Shown: piece after piece, positions 1 through 5,369 of the stretch | Numbering within the stretch: the stretch's first letter is position 1 | Layout: each line of letters opens with the position of its first letter | NCBI GenBank assembly: GCA_017521065.1 | Contig: JAFXEA010000013.1 | Location: 1 to 5,418, forward strand | DNA from: Kiritimatiellia bacterium | Lineage (GTDB): Bacteria; Verrucomicrobiota; Kiritimatiellia; RFP12; UBA1067 | Reading direction: 5' to 3' | Length of the DNA: 5,418 bases | Program-made: the position numbers and the translations under genes | The notes under the pieces: model-generated | Told to the model about the DNA's origin: nothing | The model's database searches: none | Seen by the model: the letters and a program-made list of their open reading frames with translations, nothing else

Positions 1-6
1 ATTTTC

Positions 7-32
7 TGCGCCTCTGCGTTAAAATAATCCCA
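7..32 (-). repeat. CCTCTGCG-type intergenic repeat, copy 1
   Basis: Positions 7-32 are identical over 26 bases to 2329-2354, in the same orientation. The core is GCGCCTCTGCGTTAAAATA, preceded by one degenerate 8-bp unit (TTTCTGCG, 3-10). It lies 25 bp past the stop codon of the DUF4153 gene. Beside it, TAATCCCACA is repeated (25-34 and 44-53). Confidence 0.85.
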
Positions 33-57
33 CATTGGCCTATTAATCCCACACCGG

Positions 58-1866
58 TCATTTCCCTTCTTTCGTTAAAATAGCACTTCTCTTCAATGAG
101 ACATATCTCAGTTTTTTTCCAACTTCTGTGTATGCCCACATTTCCCCTACCGCAAGCGCCAAACCTGGCCTAAGCTCCCAAACTGCATCAGCGCCATTTA
201 AATTGAATTTCCTGTGTTCCGTTATTACACGGTCGCAACCCGAAACCTGCAGTATGCGTTCCATATATTCAGTGACATCGAACTTCTCCTTCGCGCGCTC
301 GCCCCATTCAGGTAATTCAACATACCACCTGCCCTTATCAAATCGGCAATCTAATCCATCCGGTCTAATAAGCTCAAGATTCGAATATCCACTTATCGGC
401 AAAGTGCCGCCCTTTGGAGGACAAAACTCAATATTGGCAAACCTGAACTTCCTTCCATAGTATGTATTAACATCATTGATGCAAAGTATCTTTGGAAGAG
501 ACATCTTCGATTCGCCTTTCTCATGGCAAATCTCATCGACCCTCTTGCACAGTTCTGCCGTGAATGACGGACGATACCATAAAGTCGGCTTTATCATTCC
601 ATATTCAAGCCCGTCACTGCGTTTTATCGAACATCCGTTCCATCTGCCATCATGCACCAGATAATCCCAAGCGCCGACAATGATTTTGGCATCGCTCCTT
701 GAAATCTTGGCGTCCTCCTTTATTTCAATTATTCCGTCCTTCACTAATCCACTGCGCTCCAACGCCGCCTTAAGTCGCCGCTCCTGATTCCATACAGGAA
801 CATCGATAATATTTATGGGCGTCAATGTGAAGAACAACCCGGATGCAGCAATGAAAACAAAAAGCCCTTGAGGTCGGCGCTTCAATGCCGCCAAGGTCAA
901 GGCGGCGATTCCGAACGAAAGAGTTATCATCCCGGCAAAACGAGGCGTGGTCAATCCATATGCCAGATAACGAATTACTATTCCAAGAATCTGCATCGCC
1001 AACACCGGCAGAAGCAACATCCATCCCCACCGTACAAAAGACTGGAAAAATTTCCGCTGAGAATCCCGCAAGGCAAGCCAGAAGAATGCATACAATGCGA
1101 GAGCCAAAGAGCCGAACCAGTTGAGTTCACCACTCGGCATCGACCACTTCACAATAATCTTCCCCAGATAAAGGTAGAGTATCAGTAGCAGTAAAAGCGA
1201 TGCCGGAAGAAGAAGCCAAAACAGAAACGCACTAGCTTTTTCGGATGAATCATCTGCCAGCTGTTCCCTATCCGGCAGAAGCGCAAGGAATCCAACGGAC
1301 ATTGTTATGATGTAAGAGGCCATGGCAAAGTCCATCGCAATCGCGCCCACTCCCGCAAAAATCAACTCCTTAAAAGCCAAGATGCACAGCAACTGGCTTA
1401 CCATAAGGATACTCGTGCAAGTGCCTGTTGCAAATGCATTCAACGCAAGCTGGGAAAACAGCATCCGTTCATCACAATACCTGTAGAGCACCGCCACCGA
1501 CAACGCAACCAATGATACCACCGTCCCGCAGTACAGCATTATCCAAAGACCATACCGAGGCGAATCCTTCCCGATCGCCGTCCAAATCCAACACCCCAAT
1601 ACACCGACAGCCAACGTGACAATCCCGGCATAAAGCTTTCTCGACCGCCACCTGCGCCACTCCCCCAGCAACTGCACAAACAGACCGGTCAATGCTCCCC
1701 ATACAATCCCACGAACCATATTGACCATCTCCGACCGAGATACCACGTCATGATTAGCCAATACACACTGAACCGCTATCAGAATCGAACAGATATGGAA
1801 AAGCCAGAACCGTTCAATCCCGTTCCGGATACGGTTCACCGTCATTGAAAATGATGCCTTTATCAT
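58..1866 (-). CDS. DUF4153 family polytopic membrane protein
   Basis: This 602-residue protein has about eleven hydrophobic segments between residues 20 and 355, followed by a soluble C-terminal region of about 245 residues. The central membrane part matches my recollection of the DUF4153 family: a long leucine-rich segment near 215-240 (PASLLLLLILYLYLGKIIVK), a WGWMLLLP segment near 280, and the signature YGLTTPRF at 303-309. The stretch after the last helix (NIIDVPVWNQERRL, near 352-365) is also family-like. The start at 1866 is supported by GGAGG at 1872-1876 with 5-nt spacing and a candidate promoter just upstream. The stop is TGA. No biochemical function is known to me for this family; the protein should lie in the cytoplasmic membrane. 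It is separated from the preceding gene by 106 bp, so it is probably transcribed on its own. The soluble tail contains several cysteines (440, 447, 462, 482) but no motif I recognise. Family call fairly sure; function unknown. Confidence 0.85.
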   Translation of the reverse strand: MIKASFSMTVNRIRNGIERFWLFHICSILIAVQCVLANHDVVSRSEMVNMVRGIVWGALTGLFVQLLGEWRRWRSRKLYAGIVTLAVGVLGCWIWTAIGKDSPRYGLWIMLYCGTVVSLVALSVAVLYRYCDERMLFSQLALNAFATGTCTSILMVSQLLCILAFKELIFAGVGAIAMDFAMASYIITMSVGFLALLPDREQLADDSSEKASAFLFWLLLPASLLLLLILYLYLGKIIVKWSMPSGELNWFGSLALALYAFFWLALRDSQRKFFQSFVRWGWMLLLPVLAMQILGIVIRYLAYGLTTPRFAGMITLSFGIAALTLAALKRRPQGLFVFIAASGLFFTLTPINIIDVPVWNQERRLKAALERSGLVKDGIIEIKEDAKISRSDAKIIVGAWDYLVHDGRWNGCSIKRSDGLEYGMIKPTLWYRPSFTAELCKRVDEICHEKGESKMSLPKILCINDVNTYYGRKFRFANIEFCPPKGGTLPISGYSNLELIRPDGLDCRFDKGRWYVELPEWGERAKEKFDVTEYMERILQVSGCDRVITEHRKFNLNGADAVWELRPGLALAVGEMWAYTEVGKKLRYVSLKRSAILTKEGK

Positions 1867-1871
1867 ACATC

Positions 1872-1894
1872 CCTCCTTCTGAACTGTAATTGTA
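1872..1894 (-). promoter_or_regulatory. Candidate extended -10 promoter and strong RBS of the DUF4153 gene
   Basis: Read on the minus strand, TGCTACAAT (ending at 1889) fits an extended -10 element (TG-n-TACAAT). GGAGG follows at 1876-1872, five bases before the ATG. No good -35 hexamer lies 17 bases upstream. A start of transcription near 1882 would give a leader of only about 16 bases. The RBS is clear; the promoter is a visual match only. Confidence 0.4.
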
Positions 1895-1943
1895 GCAAGT
1901 CTCGGTTTTTTACACCAGCGAAAAGCAAACTGTCTTAGTTTGG

Positions 1944-1965
1944 TATTTTAACGCAGAGGCGCAAA
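1944..1965 (+). repeat. CCTCTGCG-type intergenic repeat, inverted copy
   Basis: This 22-bp stretch is the exact reverse complement of 2327-2348 and contains the same TTTTAACGCAGAGGCGC core. It lies 7 bp past the stop codon of the zinc-ribbon gene, in the gap before the DUF4153 gene. With the copy at 2327-2348 it forms inverted flanks around one small gene. Confidence 0.85.
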
Positions 1966-1972
1966 TATGAAG

Positions 1973-2302
1973 TCAATACGTTTCCACCCGCTCTCCACAA
2001 TTGACACATATGATTGGCATACGTTTCTCGATTAGTTTTACGCAATTCCTCATCGCACCATCACGTCCGGTCCAATGCGACATGACAGACTTTCCACAAT
2101 AAGGACATCGTGAACACCTCCAACTACACAATTGACCACCCACCAACAATAGATTTGCCAATATCAGCAGCATGTTATTTCCAACATAATGCGCAGAAGT
2201 CATTATTTCCATCAAGCGTATCGTAGACAACGCAATCACAATAATGGCAAGCACTTTACTCATCCTTCGCCATTTTCTCAGCTTATTGAAATCCGTTTCC
2301 AT
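1973..2302 (-). CDS. Small membrane protein with C-terminal zinc-ribbon cysteines
   Basis: I do not recognise a named family for this 109-residue protein. It begins with a short basic segment (KLRKWRR). Two hydrophobic helices follow, about 15-31 and 43-58. The C-terminal soluble part has two CxxC knuckles: CPYCGK at 66-71 and CVNCGE at 99-104. This spacing is typical of a zinc ribbon, with extra cysteines at 59, 63 and 87. A likely topology is two membrane helices with a cytoplasmic metal-binding tail. The RBS is weak (GAAGG three bases before the ATG at 2302), so the start is less certain; Met14 is an alternative that would cut into the first helix. The gene is bracketed by inverted copies of a short repeat at 1944-1965 and 2327-2348. 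It lies 79 bp after the flavin reductase gene in the same direction. The coding call is moderate to good; the function is unknown. Confidence 0.7.
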   Translation of the reverse strand: METDFNKLRKWRRMSKVLAIIVIALSTIRLMEIMTSAHYVGNNMLLILANLLLVGGQLCSWRCSRCPYCGKSVMSHWTGRDGAMRNCVKLIEKRMPIICVNCGERVETY

Positions 2303-2314
2303 ACGCCTTCAAAA

Positions 2315-2354
2315 CCTCTCTGCGCCTTTGCGCCTCTGCGTTAAAATAATCCCA
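2315..2354 (-). repeat. CCTCTGCG-type intergenic repeat, longest copy
   Basis: Three units of 8-bp period are visible: TCTCTGCG (2317-2324), CCTTTGCG (2325-2332) and CCTCTGCG (2333-2340). They are followed by TTAAAATAATCCCA, which is shared with copy 1. The repeat fills most of the 79-bp gap between the flavin reductase stop and the zinc-ribbon start. Similar short-period 'ctctgcgcctctgcg' repeats occur between genes in many bacterial genomes; their role is unknown to me. Confidence 0.85.
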
Positions 2355-2381
2355 TACTCAATCGAACTGCTTTCCGATAAA

Positions 2382-2936
2382 TTACATCTCCTTGCCGCAA
2401 GAGAAAGCTTTGGCGGTCACTTCGCCCATCAAGCGATACACGTGCGCACAAGGGTCGTAGCAGATGGGCTTCATTTTCTCAGCATCAGGAGTGCCGTCTG
2501 TCAGCGTTGATTCTTCAACCGCGCAATTGAGGATGCGGCCGACGACGTTGCAGTTATCCGCGTTCATAGAAACAAGCTCGCACTCAAGAACAAGCGGAAG
2601 CTCGTCAAACACCGGCGCGTCAACAAATGCGCTTTTCGCCGCCGTAAGCCCACTCTTCGCGACCTTATCGGGAGCGTCATTGCCGCTCACAATCCCAAGA
2701 TAATCGCAGACTCGGACGGTATCAGCCGTTCCGAAAGCGACGGTAAACGCCTTGCGTGCGGCGATATTCGTCCAGGTCTTGTGCCCAGTATCGATGCAGA
2801 TTGTTATTTCATCTTCAAGCGTAACGCCGCCCCACGCAGCATTCATCATGTTCGGAGTTCCGTCTTCGTTGTATGTGCCGATCATCAATACCGGCATCGG
2901 GAACATCCAATTCTTCTTCCCGAAATTCTTCTTCAT
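2382..2936 (-). CDS. Flavin reductase family protein (flavoredoxin-like, FMN-binding split barrel)
   Basis: The protein of about 184 residues matches the flavin reductase-like/flavoredoxin family over its full length. Family members bind FMN in a split-barrel fold and act as cytoplasmic electron carriers or NAD(P)H:flavin reductases; the true partner is unknown here. Numbering from the first Met, the signature regions are PMPVLMIGTYNEDGTPNMMN with AAWGG (14-37), HKTWTNI (53-59), the DYLGIVSGN stretch (79-87), DELPLVLECE (112-121) and the C-terminal Y-D-P-(x)n-Y-x-x-(M/L)-G-E pattern (161-173). Two in-frame ATGs occur at 2939 and 2936. GGAGG at 2943-2947 is 3 nt from the first and 6 nt from the second, so I prefer 2936. 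The stop is TAA. Upstream, a 15-codon ORF overlaps the start and may couple its translation. The gene looks complete and intact. Confidence 0.9.
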   Translation of the reverse strand: MKKNFGKKNWMFPMPVLMIGTYNEDGTPNMMNAAWGGVTLEDEITICIDTGHKTWTNIAARKAFTVAFGTADTVRVCDYLGIVSGNDAPDKVAKSGLTAAKSAFVDAPVFDELPLVLECELVSMNADNCNVVGRILNCAVEESTLTDGTPDAEKMKPICYDPCAHVYRLMGEVTAKAFSCGKEM

Positions 2937-2983
2937 CATTTTCCTCCATCCTTCAGTTTACAAAGAATGATATGCTTTACCAT
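2936..2983 (-). CDS. 15-codon ORF overlapping the flavin reductase start; resembles a Dabb protein N-terminus
   Basis: A short ORF encodes MVKHIILCKLKDGGK and ends in a TGA that overlaps the two ATG codons of the flavin reductase gene. It has its own RBS (GGAG at 2991-2994, 7 nt before the ATG). The first 13 residues look like the start of stress-responsive A/B-barrel (Dabb) proteins, which as I remember commonly begin MVKHIVLxKLKDG. Dabb proteins are about 95-105 residues, so this would be only the first strand. It may be a truncated Dabb gene joined to the next gene by a deletion, or a coupled leader peptide. The RBS and overlap are seen directly; the Dabb link is inference from a short match. 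Confidence 0.45.
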   Translation of the reverse strand: MVKHIILCKLKDGGK

Positions 2984-3021
2984 TTTGTCTCTCCATTTGA
3001 AAAATTGCATTTTACCTTCTA

Positions 3022-3043
3022 GCCCATTTATTAACGAATGGGC
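3022..3043. other. Small hairpin upstream of the flavin reductase
   Basis: GCCCATT (3022-3028) can pair with AATGGGC (3037-3043) around an 8-base loop. It has no adjoining T-run on either strand, so it is not a convincing terminator. It lies in the 126-bp gap between the large hairpin and the short ORF. The rest of this gap shows no gene and no clear promoter. Confidence 0.35.
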
Positions 3044-3075
3044 ATAATACCACTTTCACTCTATGTCATCAACTT

Positions 3076-3109
3076 GCTACCACCGCATTTCGCAAAATGC
3101 GGTGGTAGC
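3076..3109 (-). terminator. Perfect 15-bp stem hairpin after the DUF1653 gene (atypical terminator)
   Basis: GCTACCACCGCATTT (3076-3090) is the exact reverse complement of 3095-3109, with a 4-base loop (CGCA on the plus strand). The stem begins on the base after the TGA stop (3110-3112) of the DUF1653 gene. The hairpin is strong, but no U-tract follows in the direction of transcription (AAGTTGATG). It may end the transcript with help from other factors, protect the mRNA 3' end, or be a REP-like element. Confidence 0.6.
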
Positions 3110-3391
3110 TCAAAGAGGCCTAAATCGCGGTTGAGTAACGCCATCACGCGTAATATTCTCGAAGAACATTTTCGCCGGGCGCACCCACATTCCCGATTCA
3201 CCATAGAGCGTCTGATAAACGACCATCAGTTCCTCACTCTCTGAAGAGCGAGCGAATCCCAACAGTCGGTAATGCCCTCCCTTAAAATGAACAAACTCGC
3301 GCCCGATCAACGAAGCATCATATTCCCCGGCATAAACCGCCGCGCCAACTTCATTACAAAGCACATCAATAATTTCATCTTTAGATTTCAT
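3110..3391 (-). CDS. DUF1653 domain protein
   Basis: The 93-residue protein carries the DUF1653 domain in its C-terminal two thirds. The pattern is F-x-H-(F/Y)-K-G-x-x-Y-R-x-L-G-x-A-x-x-S-E-x-x-E-L-x-V-V-Y-x-x-L-Y-G at about 33-64, then G-M-W-V-R-P-x-x-M-F near 67-76, and the terminal PRFRPL. These conserved residues match the family very well. The first 31 residues are less conserved and look like a small helical extension. DUF1653 proteins are small soluble proteins of unknown function; I know of no reaction for them. The ATG at 3391 follows an in-frame TAA eight bases upstream and has no clear RBS, so translation may be weak or leaderless. The gene follows the RhuM remnant after 43 bp and ends at a strong hairpin. 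It appears intact. Confidence 0.9.
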   Translation of the reverse strand: MKSKDEIIDVLCNEVGAAVYAGEYDASLIGREFVHFKGGHYRLLGFARSSESEELMVVYQTLYGESGMWVRPAKMFFENITRDGVTQPRFRPL

Positions 3392-3434
3392 AGAATTTTA
3401 GCCCAAATTTTCTAAACTTTCTATATCGTGTTTA

Positions 3435-3743
3435 TCATTCTTCATTCCGCCTCTTTGCCTCTTCCTCTATGCGTTTCAACTCCTCTAAATCCGTCTCATC
3501 TGCCAATCAGATTGCGGCCTTATAGGCAGCAGTTGTAAAGTAATACTTAACAACTGAGTCACCCAATTCTTTTTCCTTCAAAATGTTTGCAATATGCAAA
3601 CTTATATTCATTTTTGAGACGCCGAACAGCTCTGCCATCTGCTTTTGATTCAGCCAAACCCGCCCATCGCGTGACAGGAGCGAAACCTGCGATTTACCAT
3701 CGTCAGTCGTATAAAGTATGATCTTGTTTTCTTCTTCAGCCAT
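3435..3743 (-). pseudogene. RhuM-family gene with internal deletion and in-frame stop
   Basis: The open part (3507-3743, 78 codons) is the N-terminus of a RhuM-family protein: MAEEENKIILYTTDDGKSQV, then a helix-turn-helix-like region W-L-N-Q-K-Q-M-A-E-L-F-G-V-S-K-x-N-I-S-L-H-I (30-51), then VVKYYFTTAA. Full RhuM proteins have, from memory, about 330 residues, so most is missing. After the TGA at 3507-3509 the same frame stays open for 23 codons (LADETDLEELKRIEEEAK and a few more, to TGA at 3435). This resembles the charged C-terminal tail of RhuM proteins. The simplest reading is an internal deletion joining head to tail, plus a nonsense codon. ATG 3743 is chosen because GGAG lies six bases upstream and the duplicate at 5356 has the same start; a longer start at 3770 lies inside the previous gene. 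The start overlaps the AlbA gene's stop by 8 bases. The RhuM head is sure; the tail is moderate. Confidence 0.75.
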
Positions 3744-3756
3744 CAGTCGCTCCTTG
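3637..3756. repeat. 120-bp direct repeat (RhuM 5' end), copy A
   Basis: This segment aligns without gaps to 5250-5369, with 10 mismatches in 120 by my count. It covers the RBS and the first 36 codons of the RhuM-like gene. Most differences fall at third codon positions; three residues differ (D/N, V/I, M/I). Confidence 0.9.
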
Positions 3757-3942
3757 CTTTGCCTCGACATTCATCACTTTCCAATACCCGCCTTTATCCG
3801 GCCCGATTCGACGGATGTGTCCAGACGCTCTCAGTTTTTCCAGCACCTTGCGCACTCCTGCAACAGACAAACCAATCGCTTCGGCCATTTGGGGCAAGGA
3901 CATATTTTGATTATCTTTCAGCACAAGCAGTAGCCGATCCTC

Positions 3943-3966
3943 ACTTTTCATGCTACTTTTCATGCT
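3943..3966 (-). repeat. 12-bp tandem repeat in the AlbA gene linker
   Basis: ACTTTTCATGCT occurs twice in perfect tandem (3943-3954, 3955-3966), followed by a partial third unit (ACTA). It encodes the repeated SSMK motif in the linker between the ATPase-like region and the winged helix. The 12-bp unit keeps the frame, so copy number could vary harmlessly. Confidence 0.85.
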
Positions 3967-4989
3967 ACTATCCTGTTTAACTTGGGCGAATTCCTGTTGT
4001 TGTCCAGTCTTGGCCACCTTGGCTTCAAATGCCGTAACAAGCCGGAAGGAGAAATCCGCCTTACCATTGCCGTTCGCCTCAAGTTCGCGTTGTACCATGT
4101 TGATGCCACGATTATAGCAGTTGACGTAGCCAAGCACCTTCATCGCCTCTGCGATTATCGGGTTTCGGTAATCACTGACATTCGGGAAGTTCTCTGGTCT
4201 GGCCCGTCCGTATAGTCCGCCGTGATTGACGATTTCGAGCCGGTCGGTATACTGGTAGAATTGTATCGGCGCATTACCCTGGTAGTCGCGGTGCATAATG
4301 GCATTCATTACAAGTTCGCGTATCGCGCTTTTGGGATAGTCGGTGCGGGTCTCTTCCCGCAATGCTGTCACGAGTACGGGGCGCTTCCGCGCAATGGTCG
4401 TTTCAATAAAAAGGTCTATTTGCGCGAGCATTCGCATGATTGGACCTTTGAAAGGATGCTCATTCTGGATGGTAGCCGCCTTGTCTCTCCCATCGAAGCT
4501 GACATATTGAACATATGCGCCGGGAAAGAAACGACGAGGGTCTTTGCCAAAGAGCAAGACGGCTGCGTTTGTAGGCAAACCATAAGCGCTGTTATAGAAC
4601 CTGAGAGATTCCAACTTGCGCTCAATTGGACGGTCGTCGGCAGCAAGGATTTCCGTGTCCACGGCTTTGGGCAAATAATCGTGCTGGAAGAGGTCGAGAT
4701 CGATATCGTCGAGCGAAGCGCCAAAACATGGCCGAGCATCGAATGTCGTAAAATTTCGCGCCTTGCGCTCTGCAAGGATTGTCTCTTCTGCGGGCGAGGC
4801 GATATCTCGGCGCGGCCCTATGCGAATCCATGTGCGTCCACGATATCTCACCGGAGGCTGATCGGACGGCAGCACTTCCACGGCAATCACATCGCCGCCG
4901 GGCAGGGAAAATGAATCAACTGAGATTGTCGGAATCGGTAAGATATTCCCGTCGGATCGTATGGCCGCAAACTTCTGCAAAAGTTCATC

Positions 4990-4998
4990 CGCGCCTTC
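4990..4998 (-). other. Frameshift point in the AlbA_2 gene
   Basis: Family-like sequence ends in one frame at GVDNEGCPCGMK (to 4995) and resumes in the -1 frame at GADELLQKF (from about 4995). Joining here leaves eight residues between NEG and DELL with a Gly at the fourth, which matches the usual G-V-D-(x)n-G-x-x-x-G-L-x-x-x-D-E-L-L pattern I recall. No classic slippery heptamer is visible. Confidence 0.7.
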
Positions 4999-5189
4999 AT
5001 TCCACACGGACACCCCTCGTTGTCGACGCCGATAAAAAGATACCCCGGCTTGCCACAGTCTGGCATATCGTTCGCGAACGCGCAGACGGCCTCGCCGAAC
5101 TTGTCCTTGTCCGTCGTGGACTTGGTTCGTTCGACACGATACGTCTCTGTTGACGCAAGCAATCTTTCCAATTCACTCTTAGTTAACAT

Positions 5190-5214
5190 AGCTTCCCTCC
5201 ACATCAAAATTGTA
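5190..5214 (-). promoter_or_regulatory. RBS and possible -10 element of the AlbA_2 gene
   Basis: GGAGG at 5200-5196 lies six bases before ATG 5189 and decides the start against the upstream in-frame ATGs at 5207 and 5204. TACAAT at 5214-5209 could be a -10 element, giving a very short leader, but no -35 is convincing. The RBS is clear; the promoter is weak. Confidence 0.45.
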
Positions 5215-5233
5215 CCATATTGCCTTTACAATC

Positions 5234-5356
5234 CTATACGACTGACGCTATCTGCTTTTGGTTCAGCCAAATGCGCCCATCGCGTGACAGGAGCGAAACC
5301 TGCGACTTCCCGTTGTCGGTCGTATAAAGTATGATCTTGTTTTCTTCTTCAGCCAT
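5234..5356 (-). pseudogene. RhuM-family 5' fragment (second copy)
   Basis: The 40-codon ORF encodes MAEEENKIILYTTDNGKSQV, continues SLLSRDGRIWLNQKQIA, then departs from the family as SVV and a TAG stop. The first 37 residues match the RhuM remnant at 3743 with three conservative changes, so it is the start of a second RhuM gene cut off before the helix-turn-helix is complete. It keeps an RBS (GGAG, six bases before ATG 5356; another ATG precedes it at 5359). Only 44 bp separate its stop from the AlbA gene start. Mostly silent differences suggest the copies diverged while at least one was functional. A functional 40-residue peptide is unlikely. Confidence 0.8.
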
Positions 5357-5369
5357 CATTCACTCCTTG
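5250..5369. repeat. 120-bp direct repeat (RhuM 5' end), copy B
   Basis: This is the partner of 3637-3756 at a constant offset of 1613 bp. It includes the RBS and start region. The match ends on the right just past CTCCTTG, at the RBS, and on the left within the helix-turn-helix coding region. Confidence 0.9.

Larger units (their letters stand above)
3736..5189 (-). pseudogene. Schlafen AlbA_2 domain / ATP-binding / winged-helix protein, frameshifted
   Basis: Two overlapping frames together make one protein of about 484 residues of the COG2865 type (AlbA_2 domain plus GHKL-like ATPase plus HTH). The N-terminal part starts at ATG 5189, with GGAGG six bases upstream. It gives MLTKSELERLL, then Y-R-V-E-R-T-K-S, the F-G-E-A-V-C-A-F-A-N-D core and GYLFIGVDNEG. 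The rest, ending at TGA 3736-3738, has the AlbA_2 end (PPVRYRGRTWIRIGPRR) and an ATPase N-box (AIRELVMNAIMHRDY, with E and N as expected). It closes with a G-rich NRGI segment and a C-terminal winged helix ending GPDKGGYWKV. The frames meet near 4990-4998 and need one missing base. An internal GTG at 5013 has no well-placed RBS. Such proteins are thought to be DNA- or RNA-linked regulators or defence accessories. Family call strong; whether it is truly broken depends on sequence accuracy. Confidence 0.85.

Noticed and set aside
128..460. Plus-strand ORF of 110 codons
   Set aside because: Antisense to the C-terminal part of the DUF4153 gene; low-complexity, Ser/Pro-rich product with no recognisable motif.
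3392..3434. Possible AT-rich hairpin terminator between the RhuM remnant and DUF1653
   Set aside because: The arms around AGAATTTTAG and AAATTTTCT do not pair cleanly.
3507..3509. TGA read as Trp (alternative genetic code)
   Set aside because: The DUF4153, zinc-ribbon, DUF1653 and AlbA_2 genes all end sensibly at TGA, so this TGA is best read as a stop.
3744..3770. Nine-residue upstream extension of the RhuM remnant (MSRQSKERL)
   Set aside because: It lies inside the AlbA_2 coding region; the RBS and the duplicate copy both support ATG 3743.
4416..4775. Minus-strand ORF of 119 codons within the AlbA_2 gene
   Set aside because: It is a different frame of the same strand inside a well-supported gene; its composition is Ser-rich and shadow-like.
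4222..4914. Plus-strand ORF of 230 codons
   Set aside because: It lies fully antisense to the AlbA_2 gene, whose protein matches a known family along its length; the plus-strand translation shows no domain and no RBS context.
5013..5013. GTG as the true start of a shorter AlbA_2-type protein
   Set aside because: No properly spaced RBS precedes it, and conserved AlbA_2 residues lie upstream in the other frame with a perfect RBS at 5196-5200.
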